Assembly (NCBI GenBank): GCA_036365145.1
Contig: JAEOAD010000035.1
Span: 5,659,501 to 5,723,500, forward strand
Length of the DNA: 64,000 bases
Direction of reading: 5' to 3'
Source of the DNA: Orientallactaga sibirica
Lineage: Eukaryota > Chordata > Mammalia > Rodentia > Dipodidae
This document shows positions 30,790 through 41,375 of this stretch, in pieces (the stretch's first letter is position 1; each line of letters begins with the position of its first letter). A program made the position numbers and the translations under genes. The notes beneath the pieces were generated by a model. That model was given only the letters and a program-made list of their open reading frames with translations, was not told where the DNA came from and did not search any database.

Positions 30790-31450
30790 AAGAGAGAGAA
30801 TATAGAGGCCAGAGGTTAATGTTGGGTGTCTTCCTCAATTGCTCTCCACTTTTTTAAAATTTGTACTTATTTTCAAGAGAGGGAGAGAGAACTTGCATGC
30901 CAGGGCCTCTTGCCACTGCAAATGAACTCCAGACATATGCTCCACATTGTGCGTCTGGTTTTACATGGGTACTAGTGAATTGAACCTGGCCTATCAGGCT
31001 TTGCAAGCAAGTGCCTTTACCCACTTAGCAATCTCTCCAGCCCTCTACCTTATTTTTACACAAGGGGTCTTGTGCTAAACCTAGAGCTTGCTGGTTCAGC
31101 TAGACGGGGGAGCCAGTGAACCCTAGGGATCCACGTGTCTCTGCCTCCCTGTGACAGTCAGATAGGAGAAGGGGGCGCTAGGACAGCAAGAGGAGCAGCA
31201 GTTACTGTGATGCAGGGGCCCGAGGTGCTCAGGGGATGCACTGCAGGGAGCTCAGGGGAGGAAGGGAAGAGATCATCGGCCAGACAGGAGAAGAAAGACC
31301 TCGGAGTCGAGGGACCTTCATTTGTTAGGGGAGTCTGGGGGATTATAGTCATGTGCCACCACACCTGGCTTTTATGAGTGCTGGGGATCAAACTCAGGTC
31401 CTCATATTTGCAAGGCATACTGCTACCCACTGAGCTATTTCCTCGAACCC
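30745..31450 (-). mobile_element. B4-type SINE with a (TG)n end, split by a SINE and by an unknown insert
   Basis: A TG microsatellite (30,749-30,785), agaggccagaggttaatgtt and a cctagagcttgctggttcag block. After about 185 bp of foreign sequence (31,155-31,340), gattatagtcatgtgccacc and the head end caaactcaggtcctcatat follow. A tRNA SINE occupies 30,850-31,044. Confidence 0.7.
30850..31044 (-). mobile_element. tRNA-derived SINE nested in B4
   Basis: Older variant group (cctatcaggctttgcaagca), ending CAATCTCTCCAGCCCT, with a short GA run. Confidence 0.9.
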
Positions 31451-32168
31451 TTCCAAAAATTTAGTTTATGTTAACTGTACTAAATAATGAGTTCCATGAT
31501 GACATTTTCATACACATATGTAATGTGCTTTGATGGTATCCACATCCATTCTCCCCTCTTGTCTCCCTATCCTCTCCTGCTGCTCGTTTTCCTTTTCCTA
31601 CTAGCTGTTCAGGGATTCAACATAAATGACCCAGGGGAACACATGAATCTTTAAGATTATTAGAGCTAAAACTTCACCAATAGAGTCACAGTTAGAGTCT
31701 CTCCACAAAACTTGTCAGTCCTTTTGTGTGCATAAGAAAAACAGACCTTCCTGGAAAGATGACTCCCATGGGTTCAAGGGCTGTGGAAGCTGGGCTATAT
31801 TCAACCTTGGTTTGTTTCCAGGCTGGGCACCATTGTGTTAATGTGTGCAGATGCACACAGTGACTCTGGGCACAGTGAGACCCGAGGAGCATCACAGGGC
31901 GGGAAATCCCAGAGGCTTGAGGAATAGGGAGTGAAGAGAGTCCTACAGGCTCACTGGCCGGCTGCATGGAGTCTCAGATGCTGGTGCTTCCCCTCTTGGG
32001 CAATGGGGAGACTTTGAAGGATTTTCTCAGGACTGTTCCCTGATGACACAGGGTGTGTAATATGACCACACTGTGACTAGTCCCTATAGACATGAGGAGG
32101 GGAGATGATTGATTTCAGTCAGAAGCGACAGCGGTGAAAAGTAAGGCATTGTAGCAGACAGCTTCAGG
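31451..32168. other. unassigned sequence
   Basis: The left part (about 31,470-31,610: attttcatacacatatgtaa, ttgatggtatccacatcc) recalls a rodent LINE or LTR tail but is too diverged to call. The right part shows nothing. Confidence 0.3.
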
Positions 32169-32735
32169 TTTGCTGAGATGAACTTCCAGACCTGGCTCAG
32201 TTATGGAGGAAGGGATTTATTGAAGCTCACACACCAGGGGAAGTTCCATAATGGCAGAAGAAGCTGGCCCTGTTCTCACAGGTCCAGACAGAGAAGAGCC
32301 ACAAGCCCAAAGCCACCCAGCACACATCAGGATCTCTACGTGGAACTCAGGCATTTTGCATAACTTTATTTTTATTTATTTATTTATTTGAGAGAGAGAG
32401 ATACAGAAATAGGGAGGGGGGGGGAGAGAGGGAGAATGGCGCACCAGGGCCTCCAGCCACTGCAAACGATCTCCAGATGCATGCACCCCTTGTGCATCTG
32501 GCTTATGTGGGACCTGGGGAATTGAACCTGGGTCCAGCCCCTTTGCATATCTTTAGATTGGAATTTCAAACCCACCACTACACCTTAGGGCTGGACCCTA
32601 AGATCCACCCAGTGACACTGCTTCCAGCCAGGTGGTTGCAGATGCAAACTACAAACTAAAAAAACTAATAGTCTAATAAAACTAAATAAAACTGAGAAAA
32701 CACTGAATATATTGGGGGCCATCTATTCAAACGAC
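32169..32735. mobile_element. rodent dispersed repeat (URR/MaLR-like), split by a SINE
   Basis: tatggaggaagggatttattg, gaagttccataatggcagaa, ctaagatccacccagtgaca and a closing gccatctattcaaacgacc follow the order seen at 42,048 and 58,553. The family name is a guess. Confidence 0.5.
32366..32537 (-). mobile_element. tRNA-derived SINE with internal head deletion
   Basis: The minus-strand head jumps from ACCTGGGTCC straight to AGCCC, losing about 45 bases. The flanks tttgcata-cttta on both sides mark the insertion. Confidence 0.9.
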
Positions 32736-32739
32736 CACA

Positions 32740-33559
32740 GACATGAGGGAAGATAGTCATGGCTGGGGTGTGGAGCAGAAGGAGAATGGCCGTATCATGT
32801 CCCAGTCAGGACACTTGGGATCTTTAAAATGCTTGTTAGTACAATTACACCAGGATGGTTGGTGTAAAGCCAGACTGTCATGGGCACACTGGGATGCCCA
32901 TAACTAATAAGCAGAGTAGCACCTGGTGATTCTGGACACGTAGATCAGTGGCACATCCCACAGGGCTCATACCCATGGGAGGAGTTTGGCATTTACTCTG
33001 AGTGTGATAAGAGGAAGTCTTTGAAGGGGTTTCAGTCAGGCAGTATCAGGTCATGTTCCAGTTTGTGCCTGTGAGGGATTTTCACATGAAGGCACAACGA
33101 GTGAAAATGCAGAGACCACGGTGTGAAGCTTTGATGTTAACCATGGCCTTCTTCTGGAGGCTCCTGAAACAGCATCCATGCACTTTGGGGAGGGAAACAA
33201 CATTGCTTCAAAGTATTCCATAGCTGCACAGACAGAGGTAAACAAGGACCATTCTAATGGATCTTGGCATCTCAGAACATGTAAGAACATTTTTTATTGT
33301 GGGTTGTTGGACAAACCCCAACCAAGAAACCACACAAAACAAGTAAATCCGATGTTATTTGCCTCTCATCTCTTACTTCAAGGCAGTCAAACCCTGGGCT
33401 GAGGCCCCCCAACAGAGGGAAATTACTTCAGATGTGAGATCCTTCCATGAGCTTCGTGAGAGTGAGCAGCCTGAGTTTATAGCCCCGGAAATGGAATACC
33501 TGACTCCCTGATGTGAATCTACATAGGTGGGGTGAACAAAGCGTCACGGAATTTGACAG
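32740..33559. other. no recognised feature
   Basis: Unassigned sequence of about 820 bp. The 79-codon minus-strand frame at 33,051-33,290 and the 74-codon plus-strand frame at 33,178-33,402 overlap each other and match nothing I know. Confidence 0.35.
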
Positions 33560-33668
33560 GCAGATAGCACTGAAAATGACAGGCTGCTGGAACCTTAACT
33601 GTGTAACCTTGAGCAAGTCATTTAACATCTCTAAGTCTTGAGTACCTTGTGAGTGAAATTACAAAATA
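33560..33668 (+). mobile_element. MIR-like ancient SINE fragment
   Basis: aactgtgtaaccttgagca followed by agtcatttaacatctctaag is the classic MIR core order, with a degraded 3' part. Confidence 0.65.
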
Positions 33669-33692
33669 GGGTAACACAAGTTGCTATGGTCT

Positions 33693-33915
33693 GGGCTGGA
33701 GAGATGACTCAGTGGTTGAAGGATCTTGTCTGCAAAGCCTGATGGCCTGGGTTTCATTCCTTCAGTGCCTAAGTAAAGCCAGATGCACAAAGTGCCACAT
33801 GCATCTAGAGTTCATTTGCAGTGGCAAGAAGCCCTGGCACACTCATTTTCTCTTTCTCCCTCCTTCTCTTTCTCTCTCTCATGCGCTCTCTCTTTCTCTG
33901 CTTACAAGAAATAAA
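33693..33915 (+). mobile_element. tRNA-derived SINE near an LTR 5' end
   Basis: Target-site duplication tgctatggtct at 33,682-33,692 and 34,110-34,120. The AAATAAAT tail is extended by a later B1 insertion. Confidence 0.94.
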
Positions 33916-34075
33916 TAATTTTTTTATTTTGTTTTTCAAGGCAGGGTCTCACTGTAGCCCAGGCTGACCTGGAATTCACTCGGTAGTCTCAGGGTGGCCT
34001 CAAACTCACGGTGATCCTCCTACCTCTGCCTACCAAGTGCTGCGATTAAAGGCATGCACTACCATGCCTGGCTAA
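33916..34075 (-). mobile_element. B1-like SINE in the tail of a tRNA SINE
   Basis: Minus-strand B1, GTTTTTCAAGGCAGGGTCTC to CTACCATGCCTGGC, placed between two AAATAAAT tail pieces. Confidence 0.93.
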
Positions 34076-34525
34076 AAATAAATAAATTTTTAAATTATAA
34101 AAAAAGATGCTATGGTCTAAATGTTTGTGTCTGTCCTTAAATTTGCATGTTGAAATTAACCCAATAATGAAGGATTTAGGAGGTGGTTAGGTCATGAGAT
34201 TTGTGCCTTTATCAAAGATGCTCCAGAGAGACAACTTTGCCCCTTCCACCTGGGGGGACAGCAGCAAGAGGACGTTCCCACCAGACCAAGAATATGGCTG
34301 GCCTTCATCTTGGACCTCCTGCCTCCAGAACAATGAGGGGAAATTTCTGTTGTTTTCTACTGTATTAGTTACTTCTCGTTGCTATGACAAATACTTGACC
34401 AAAGCAATGGAAGGAAGGACAGAAGGGAGGAAGGAAAGAAGAAAGAAAGGAAGAAGGGGAGGAGGGAGGGAAGGAAGGAAGGGTTATTTTGGCTCACAGT
34501 TGGAGGTTGTAGTCCATAGTGGTGG

Positions 34526-35286
34526 GTGTGATGGTTAAGTTCTGTTGGCTACTTGATCTGATTAGAAATCCATGGACATTCCTCTTGGGTGACTCTCTGA
34601 GGTTGCTTCCAGGAAGCAAAATTGAAGGAGGAAGACCTTCCTCCAGAGTGAGCCCTTCCCCCAGAGTGGGTGGTCCTCCTGGAAGGGGGGTTCTTTATGT
34701 CAGGAAGCGCTGGGAGAAAAGAGTCCCCTCCTTGCACCTGGCTGCCAGTGCTGCTTGCTGGTGAGGGCTTCCCTGGCACGTGCACCTTTTCTGTTTGGCT
34801 ATCCTTTCATATTTAAACGGAGCCTTGCTGTGTGGACTGAAGACCAGCAGCTCGCCAGGAAGCCTCGGGGCCTTCAGTGCCAGATTGGGACTGCTGAGAC
34901 TTCCAGCCTCATGGACTAAGCAGCTACAGGGTTCCTTGACTCTCAAGCCTGCGGACTGCTATTGTTGGATTGCCATAAACTAATCCAATAAGTCCCCTAA
35001 CCTCCCCCTTTTTTCGAGGCAAGCCTAACAGACTGGATGGAGAGAGTGAGAAAGAATTGGTGCACCAGGGCCTCCAGCCACTGTAATCGGACTCCAGACG
35101 CTTGCGCCACCTAGTGTGCATGTGTGACATTGTGCACTTTCAACACCTTGTGCATCTAGCTTATGTGGGACCTGGAGAGTAGAACATGAGTCCTTAGGCT
35201 TGGCAGGCAAGTGCCTTAACTGCTAAGCCATCTGTCCAGCCCTAAATCCCTTTTTTAATACAATTCATTCTATCGGTTCTGTTCCT
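34526..35286 (+). mobile_element. rodent LTR-like repeat, full length, with a nested SINE
   Basis: Starts ggtgtgatggttaagttctg. Midway it has ggactgaagaccagcagctc and cctcatggactaagcagcta. It ends with an aatccaataagtcccc polyadenylation-like part and, after a SINE, tctatcggttctgttcctg. It looks like a solo LTR, but I cannot name it. Confidence 0.5.
35010..35243 (-). mobile_element. tRNA-derived SINE, long subfamily, unusual 3' end
   Basis: Minus strand: ttttttcgaggcaagcctaa is the same 3' end as at 23,623 and 25,556. The CT run is almost lost. The long-form segment is clear (gcatgtgtgacattgtgcac). Confidence 0.92.
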
Positions 35287-35390
35287 GTCATGGTGGCAGA
35301 TGTGCATCGCAGCTGGTCACATTGCATTTGCAGTCAGGAAGCCTAGAGGGACAAGTGCAGATGCTCACCTCCCTCCCTCCTTTTCAAAAA

Positions 35391-35704
35391 ATATCTTTGT
35401 GTGTATGTGTGTGGGCGTGTGTGTCAGTGCCATGGCAAACCTATGGAGGCGAGAGGACAACCTCAGGTGTTGAATCTAACCTTCCACCTTATTTGAGGCA
35501 GGGTGCCTTGTTCACTGTATGTGACAGACTGGCCCATGAGCTTCCACAGATTCACTTGTCTCCACCTCCCACCTGACCACTGGCATGCTGGGATTACAGA
35601 TGCATGCTACTACATATAGTTTTCATGGGCTCTGGGGATACAAACTCTGGTCCTCATGTTTGCCCAGTAAGTGATTTACCCACTGAGCCATCACCCCAAG
35701 CCTC
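35391..35704 (-). mobile_element. B4-type SINE
   Basis: TGTGTGTATGTG-rich end, ggaggcgagaggacaacctc, gcatgctgggattacagatg and head end gatttacccactgagccatc. Confidence 0.82.
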
Positions 35705-35941
35705 TCTTTTTTCTTTCTATTCAATCTTGGACTTTAGACCATGGAAATGCACTGCTCACATTTAGAGTGGACTTTCCCACCTTGATTAACCTAATGAAGG
35801 AAATCTTACAGATATGCCCAGAGATTTGTTTCCATGGTAATTCTAAATACCTTTAAGTTGACAACCATGGGAACAATGACAAATAAACTTGTTAAATGTA
35901 TTGTCTTCACAGCATCATCATTTGGATTTTTGTTCATATTT

Positions 35942-36203
35942 TATTTGATTTTTTTTTTTGGAGAGAGACAGAGAGAAAGGGAGAGGAAGACAGATAGAGA
36001 TGGGCACACCAGCAGCCTCTCAGCTGCTGCGAACGAAATCCAGATGCGTGCGCCCCCTTGTGATCAAGTGCAGCATTGCGCCCTTGTGTCACTTTGCATC
36101 TGGCTAAACGTGGGACCTGGAGATTGGAACTGCTGGAGATTGGAACCAGTGTTCTTAGGCTTAGGAGGCAGGTGCCTTAACAGCTAAGCCATCTCTCCAG
36201 CCC
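35942..36203 (-). mobile_element. tRNA-derived SINE, long subfamily
   Basis: Contains a 17-bp direct repeat in the head (ctggagattggaac twice near 36,117-36,145). First of a pair sharing the target word atttgatttttt (35,943, 36,206 and 36,469). Confidence 0.92.
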
Positions 36204-36214
36204 TGATTTGATTT

Positions 36215-36277
36215 TTTTTAAAAAATATTTTATTATTTATTTATTTATTTGAGAGAGAGAGATACAGAAATAGGCAG

Positions 36278-36311
<34 letters not shown>

Positions 36312-36464
36312 GGTGCACCAGGGCCTCCAGCCACTGCAAACGAACTCCAGATGCATGCACCCCCTTGTGCATCTGGCTTATGTGGGTCCTGGAGAATCGA
36401 GCCTCGAACCTGGGTCCTTGGGCTCCATAGGCAAGCGTTTAACTGCTAAGCCATCTCTCCAGCC
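36215..36464 (-). mobile_element. tRNA-derived SINE
   Basis: Near-consensus copy of the 'gagcctcgaac' subgroup, ending CCATCTCTCCAGCCCC. Second member of the pair. Confidence 0.94.
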
Positions 36465-36473
36465 CCTGATTTG

Positions 36474-36585
36474 ATTTTTTGAGACAGGGTCTTGCTATGT
36501 AGCCCAGGCTGGCCTTGAGCCCAAAATCCTCTTGCCTTAGCCTCCCAAGTGCTGGGACTATAGGTGTACACCATATCCAGATTGC
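36474..36585 (-). mobile_element. B1-type fragment, older
   Basis: TTTTGAGACAGGGTCTTGCT, gcccaggctggccttgag and gtgctgggactataggtgta. Confidence 0.8.
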
Positions 36586-36629
36586 AAATGAAAGGATTTG
36601 TTTGTTCATTTGCTTATTTATTTGTTTGA

Positions 36630-36805
36630 GGGCTGGAGAGATGGCTCAGTGGTTAAGGTGCTTGCCTGAAAAACCTAATGACCAGTACCCACATAAAGCC
36701 AGATGCACACAGTGGCACATGAATCTGGAGTTCATTTGCAGTGGCTAAAGGCTCTGACACACCCTAGTGTGTATCTCTCTGGTTGCAAATAAACAAAATA
36801 TTTTT
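36630..36805 (+). mobile_element. tRNA-derived SINE
   Basis: Flanked by tttatttgtttgag on both sides (about 36,615 and 36,811). It has an internal deletion across the B box (ctaatgaccagtaccca). Confidence 0.9.
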
Positions 36806-36821
36806 AAATGTTTATTTGTTT

Positions 36822-36935
36822 GAGACAGGGTCTCATGTAGCCCAGGTATGACCTTGTTTTGTAGCTGAGAATGACGTTGAATTTTGATCTTCCTACCACT
36901 CCTCTTTGAGTGCTGTGATTATAGGTAAACATCAT
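36822..36935 (-). mobile_element. B1-type fragment, older
   Basis: tttgagacagggtctcatgt, then a diverged body and gtgctgtgattataggtaaa. Confidence 0.65.
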
Positions 36936-37010
36936 GCTTGATGTGTGTTTTAATATTGTCTGTCTTCTGTATTGTTCCTGTAAGTTTGCTATTAAACTAT
37001 CTTAAATTGG

Positions 37011-37115
37011 ATTGGAGTTGTAACTTAGTGGTGGTGTGCTTGACTAGGGCGTGTGAGACCCCAAGTTCCATCATCAACACTAGAAACAAGCAAGCAAACA
37101 AACAAACAAACCAAA
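37011..37115 (+). mobile_element. ID-like SINE
   Basis: ggagttgtaacttagtggtg, ccccaagttccatcatcaac and an (AAAC)n-like tail. Confidence 0.65.
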
Positions 37116-37125
37116 AAGTTGTGTC

Positions 37126-37785
37126 TTTTGTGTGTGTGTGTGCGTGTGAGCATGTGAGTGCACACACGCCATGGGTCAGAGGACAACTTTCAGTTTAGTC
37201 CACACCTTTCCACCTCATGTGAGGCAAGGGTTATCTCTTTTAATCCCCTTCTAGTGCTGTGGCTCTGTGCCGTCCTTGCTGTGAGTTTTAGCATTTCTGG
37301 GAAAGGTTCCCATCTCCCTGTCAGTGTTCTGGCATTACGGAAGCCCTGCCTGGCTTCTGGCTTTTATAAAAAATGTTTTTTATTTTTATTTATTTGAGAG
37401 AGAGAAAGAGAGAGAGCACGCACCAGGGCCTCTAGCCACTGTAAACAAACTCCAGATGCATGTGCCATTTAGTGCATCTGGCTTATGTGGGTCCTGGGGA
37501 ATCAAGCCTGGGTCCTCAAGCTTTGCAGGCAAGTGCCTTAACTGCTAAGTCATCTCTCTCTCCAGCCCCTTCCGGCTTTTTTTAATTTTTTATATTTATT
37601 TGCAAACAGAGAGATAGAGATGGCTCTTGCAACGAACTCCAGAGTCTGGGAGGATAGCAAACACTTGTAATATTTCTCCAGCCCCCACCGCTTCCGGCTT
37701 TTTAAGTGGGTCAGGTTTAGAACTTGTATACTCAGGTTTGAGTGGCAAGCACTTTATCCACTGAGTCTTCTCCCCAGGCCCAAAG
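37126..37785 (-). mobile_element. B4-type SINE, diverged, with a nested SINE
   Basis: TG-rich end, gggtcagaggacaactttca and, on the far side of the insertions, gcaagcactttatccactga and cttctccccaggccc. A tRNA SINE occupies 37,373-37,567 and a second tail fragment sits near 37,590-37,620. Confidence 0.6.
37373..37567 (-). mobile_element. tRNA-derived SINE nested in B4
   Basis: tttttatttttatttatttg to CATCTCTCTCTCCAGCCCC. The words 'ccggctttt' and 'tctggctttt' on either side show the split host. Confidence 0.92.
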
Positions 37786-37966
37786 CCTCCATACAAAAAA
37801 AAAAAAAAAAAAAGAGGAGGCCATTATTGAAGGATTAATTTTTGGAGGAGTATGTTGCTTTGGTCTTTCATGTTACTTGTGTTTGCTCTTGAATTGCAAC
37901 ATTGAGAGCTGGGTTGTTGGTTGAATTTATTTCTTTAAAGTTTATTTGTTTATTTAAAAAAATTGT

Positions 37967-38366
37967 TGTTTTTTTTTTTTGGTTTTTGGAGGTAGGGTTT
38001 CACTCTATCTCAGGATGACCTGGAATTCACTATGTAGTTTCAGGGTGGCCTTGAACTCATGGCAATCCTCCTACCTCTGCCTCCTGAGTGCTGGGATTAA
38101 AGGCATGCACCACCACGCCCAGCTTAAATGTTTTTTATTTGAGAGACACAGAGAGAGAGAGAGAGGCAGAGAGAGAATGGGTGCTCCAAGGCCTTTTCAG
38201 CCACTGTGAACGAACTCCAGATGCATGAACCCCTTTGTGGGCATGTGCAACATTGCGTGCTTGCATCACTTTTGCGTCTGGCTATATGTGGGACCTGGAG
38301 ATTCGAATGAGTGTTCTTAGGCTTCACAGGCAGGTGCCTTAACTACTAAGCCATCTCTCCAGCCCC
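37967..38366 (-). mobile_element. B1-like SINE plus long-subfamily tRNA SINE
   Basis: 37,967-38,123 is a B1 (GGAGGTAGGGTTTCACTCTA to CACCACGCCCAGC). 38,124-38,366 is a long-form tRNA SINE ending CCATCTCTCCAGCCCC. The pair is bracketed by ttatttgtttattt-like words (37,944 and 38,367), suggesting that the B1 landed in the SINE tail. Confidence 0.9.
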
Positions 38367-38436
38367 CTATTTGTTTATTTTATTTGACCCTTAGTCACTC
38401 AGGGTGAAGGCATGCATTAATCAAGAGGGACTAAAT

Positions 38437-38840
38437 TTGGAGCAGGGGAGATGGCTTTCTAGGTAAGAGTACTCGCTCAGCAAGCATAAGGGCCTGAGAG
38501 GGCCTCAGAGGGCCAGCCTGAGTTCGAGCCCTGGTATCCATGTGAAAAGCCGGGCATGGTCGTACACACCTAGAACCCTAGTTCTGTCAGGGGCAGAGAC
38601 AGGAGATTCACTGGGGCTCACTGGTCAGCCAGTCTAAGCAAGAATGGCACTTCAGGTTCCGTGAAAGACTCTGTCTCAAAGAAACAATGCAGAAGAGTGA
38701 TGGAAAAGGACACCTGACATTCTCCTCTGGCCTCTGCACACACATATGTGCATACATTATATATACAGACACCTCATGCCACACACACACATCTCACATG
38801 CTACAATGCTACACACACACATACAAAAAAAATAAAGACA
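38437..38840 (+). mobile_element. B4-type SINE
   Basis: Head gcaggggagatggcttt, gttcgagccctggtatccat, B1-like middle gccgggcatggtcgtacac, then ggaaaaggacacctgacat and an AC-rich end. Confidence 0.82.
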
Positions 38841-38957
38841 GGCTAAGCTGATGTGGGGATATAGCGTCATTTCCTTCTGCTAAATTAGTACTCAGGACAC
38901 CAGACCCGAACCCCAGTACTCTTTGCATTTACTTTCCACCTGCTCCATGAAGAGGCC

Positions 38958-39175
38958 AAGGCTCTTGGGTGTGCCCAGCTTCCCAGAGATGAAAGGCAGG
39001 TCTAAAGCCCTGAGGCACTCCAAGCTTCCCAGGAATGAGGGGTGGGCCAAAGGCCTTGGGGTGTGCACAGCTCCCTAGAGATGAAGGGCAGGGCTGAAGG
39101 CTCCTGGGAAATTAAGGACACCCAAAGGCTCCCAGGGTGCACAAAGTCCCCCAGAGATTGGAGAACAATGAAGAA
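38958..39175. repeat. degenerate ~46-bp minisatellite, about 5 units
   Basis: Units start at 38,958, 39,004, 39,049 and 39,096, spacings 46, 45 and 47, with a shortened piece from 39,124. Each has AAGGCYYTKGGG, a GTGC-CAGCTTCCCAGAGATGA-like core and a GGGCAGGTCT-like end. Confidence 0.75.
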
Positions 39176-39479
39176 GAAAAATTAAATAAAAATAAAAAGA
39201 AGAGGAAATAAGATAAGTTCCAGATTTTCAGGTAGGATGTTCGATAACTACAACTAAACATTAACCTGCGCAGTGTTATTAACCCCATGAAAATTAACCA
39301 CAGCTGTTGTTGTAAGAGCAACACTTACTACTGGGTATTGATCTAAAAAGAAAAAAAACAAAAACAAAATAGCAGGGAAGAAAACATTGTGTCCTAGGGC
39401 TTGGGGAATAATGAGAAGAGCATCAAGCTATTAAAACTTGAAAGTTTGGAGCATATTAATAATATGTTACAATTCACAT

Positions 39480-39990
39480 TATGGGTACATATGGAGAAGA
39501 ACTGAAAGCAGGAACTCAAAGAACTATTGGGATACACACTCCCAATGCAGAATTATTCATGCTAGCCAAAAGGAAGCAATAAAAGTATCCACTAAGAGCT
39601 GATTGGATAAATAAAATGCAGTATATCACAAAATACAGTGTAACTCAGCCCCCAAAAGAAAGGACATTCTGACACGAAAGACATGGATGAAATTGAAGGA
39701 CATTAGACTAAATGAAACAAGTCAGACACACAAGGACACATACCACATGATTCAGTCATATGAGGTAGCTGGACTTACCTCAGAGTCACGGAGACAGAAA
39801 GCAGGATTGTGCTGCCAGGGAGTCAGGACAGAGGATCATAGGGTAATGTTGTCTGCTGGGTAGAGTGTCCATCTTGCAAGAGGACAAGTTTCTGGAGCTC
39901 GAAGTGTGAACGTACGTAACCCTACGGAACTCAACACACAGTGGTTACGTTCATGCTATGTGTCTAACCAACACTTAAGAAAACAAAACA
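39480..39990 (+). mobile_element. old L1 (L1M type) ORF2 end and 3' UTR
   Basis: gcagaattattcatgctagc, agctgattggataaataaaa, acatggatgaaattgaagg, aatgaaacaagtcagacac and cacatgattcagtcatatga follow the old L1 order. No open frame survives. Confidence 0.68.
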
Positions 39991-40032
39991 AAGGCAAAAT
40001 TATTAAAAGCTGGATGAAGAGCAAAAAACCAA

Positions 40033-40058
40033 AAAAAAAAAAAAGAAGAAGAAAGAAA

Positions 40059-40115
<57 letters not shown>

Positions 40116-40127
40116 AAAAGAAAAACT
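40033..40127. repeat. (GAAA)n microsatellite
   Basis: An A run, AAGAAG and then about 15 clean AAAG units. Confidence 0.97.
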
Positions 40128-40344
40128 CAGACCTGGAGTTTTGGTGTTTCATAGCTCAGGAAGGGCCTGGTGGGTTTGAGAACTGGACTTCTAGAGGCCT
40201 GGTAAGGAATAGGCTGGGTGACGTTGGCATCTCTGAAACAGACTGGACACAGGTTTGTAGTGGGGAAAACTGTAAGGTTGAGTCGATGCTAGGACTGGAA
40301 CCAATCAAAGGCCTCAGCGAAGAAGAACTACCAGGATGATTACA

Positions 40345-40680
40345 TCAGGTTTCTCACTGCTGGGACAAAGCATCAGTTTAAGGGAGGAAGGGTCTATTTC
40401 AGGTTATAATCCGTCACGGTGGGAAGGAATGGTGGCAGGAGCTGGTTACCTTCAGTCCAGCAGGGAGGAAGCAGAGCAGAGCAATGACTGCTTAGTGCTC
40501 AGCCAGCTCTCTGCTGTCTATACAGTCTGGGAACCCAGTCCATGGGATAGTGTTGCCCACAGATAGGGTGGGTCTGCTCACTAAATCTAGAAAGTCCCTA
40601 ACAGAGATTTGTTTCCATGGTGATTCTAAATCCCATCAAGTTGACCGCCAGAGATTAACCATCAAGGACATAATGGCAGC
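40345..40680. mobile_element. rodent dispersed repeat (URR/MaLR-like)
   Basis: tttctcactgctgggacaaa, agggaggaagggtctattt, atagtgttgcccacagatag, agatttgtttccatggtgat and atcaagttgaccgccagag. It is nearly complete and close in layout to 63,752-64,000. Confidence 0.55.
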
Positions 40681-40685
40681 CTTTG

Positions 40686-41050
40686 TTTTTGGTTTTTTGA
40701 GGTAGGGTCTCACTCTAGCTCAGGCTGACCTGGAATTCCCTATGTAGTCTCAGGGTGGTCTTGAACTCACAACAATCCTCCTACCTCTGCCTCCTGAGTG
40801 CTGGGGTTAAAGGTGTGCACCACCACGCCTGGCTGATTTTTTTATTATTTCTTATTTACTTTTATTTTTATTTATTTATTAGCAACAGACAGAGAAAGAG
40901 GCAGAGAAAGAATGGGCACACCAGGGCCTCCAGCCGCTGCAAACAAACTCCAGATGCATGTGCCACTTTTTGCATCTGGCTTATGTGGGTACTGGGGAAT
41001 TGGGCCTTGAACCAGGGTCCTTAGGCCTCACAGGCAACCTTAACCACTAA
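40686..41050 (-). mobile_element. B1-like SINE plus tRNA-derived SINE
   Basis: 40,686-40,834 is a near-consensus B1. 40,845-41,050 is a minus-strand tRNA SINE whose head is cut short after CTTAACCACTAAG. Confidence 0.9.
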
Positions 41051-41171
41051 GTCCCTGTTGTTGTTTTTTTAATCCAGCTTTCTTTGTCTTGATTTACTAA
41101 ACTGGTCTTATCCCCAAGTGCCAGATTTCTCACACTGCTTTTCTCACCAGACTGTACATTTTAAAATATCT

Positions 41172-41375
41172 TTGGGGCTTGAGAGATGGTTTATGAGTTA
41201 AGGAGCTTGTCTGTGAAGCCTAAGGACTCAGGTTCTATTCCCCAGAACCCACATAAACCAGATGCATATGGTGGCACATGTGTCAAGAGTTTGTTTGCAG
41301 TGGTTAGAGGCCCTGGTGTGCCCATTCTCTTCTCTCTCTCAAATGAATGAATGAATGAATGAATGAATAAATATA
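41172..41375 (+). mobile_element. tRNA-derived SINE
   Basis: Head GGGGCTTGAGAGATGGTTTA. The tail is a run of six GAAT units. aaaatatcttt-like words flank it. Confidence 0.92.

Larger units (their letters stand above)
33682..34364 (+). mobile_element. MaLR-type LTR (MST-like), split near its 5' end
   Basis: Begins tgctatggtct, is interrupted by a SINE pair, restarts with the same tgctatggtct at 34,110-34,120 and continues with the MST order: catgttgaaattaaccc, ggaggtggttaggtcatgag, agcaagaggacgttccc, catcttggacctcctgcctc, cagaacaatgagggg. Confidence 0.65.
34365..35870. mobile_element. rodent dispersed repeat (URR/MaLR-like) in three pieces
   Basis: Pieces at 34,365-34,525, 35,287-35,390 and 35,705-35,870 read on from each other (ttagttacttctcgttgct; tgcagtcaggaagcctagag; agatttgtttccatggtaat). 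They are separated by an LTR-like element and a B4. The first piece contains a GGAA/GAAA microsatellite (34,408-34,482). Confidence 0.55.
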
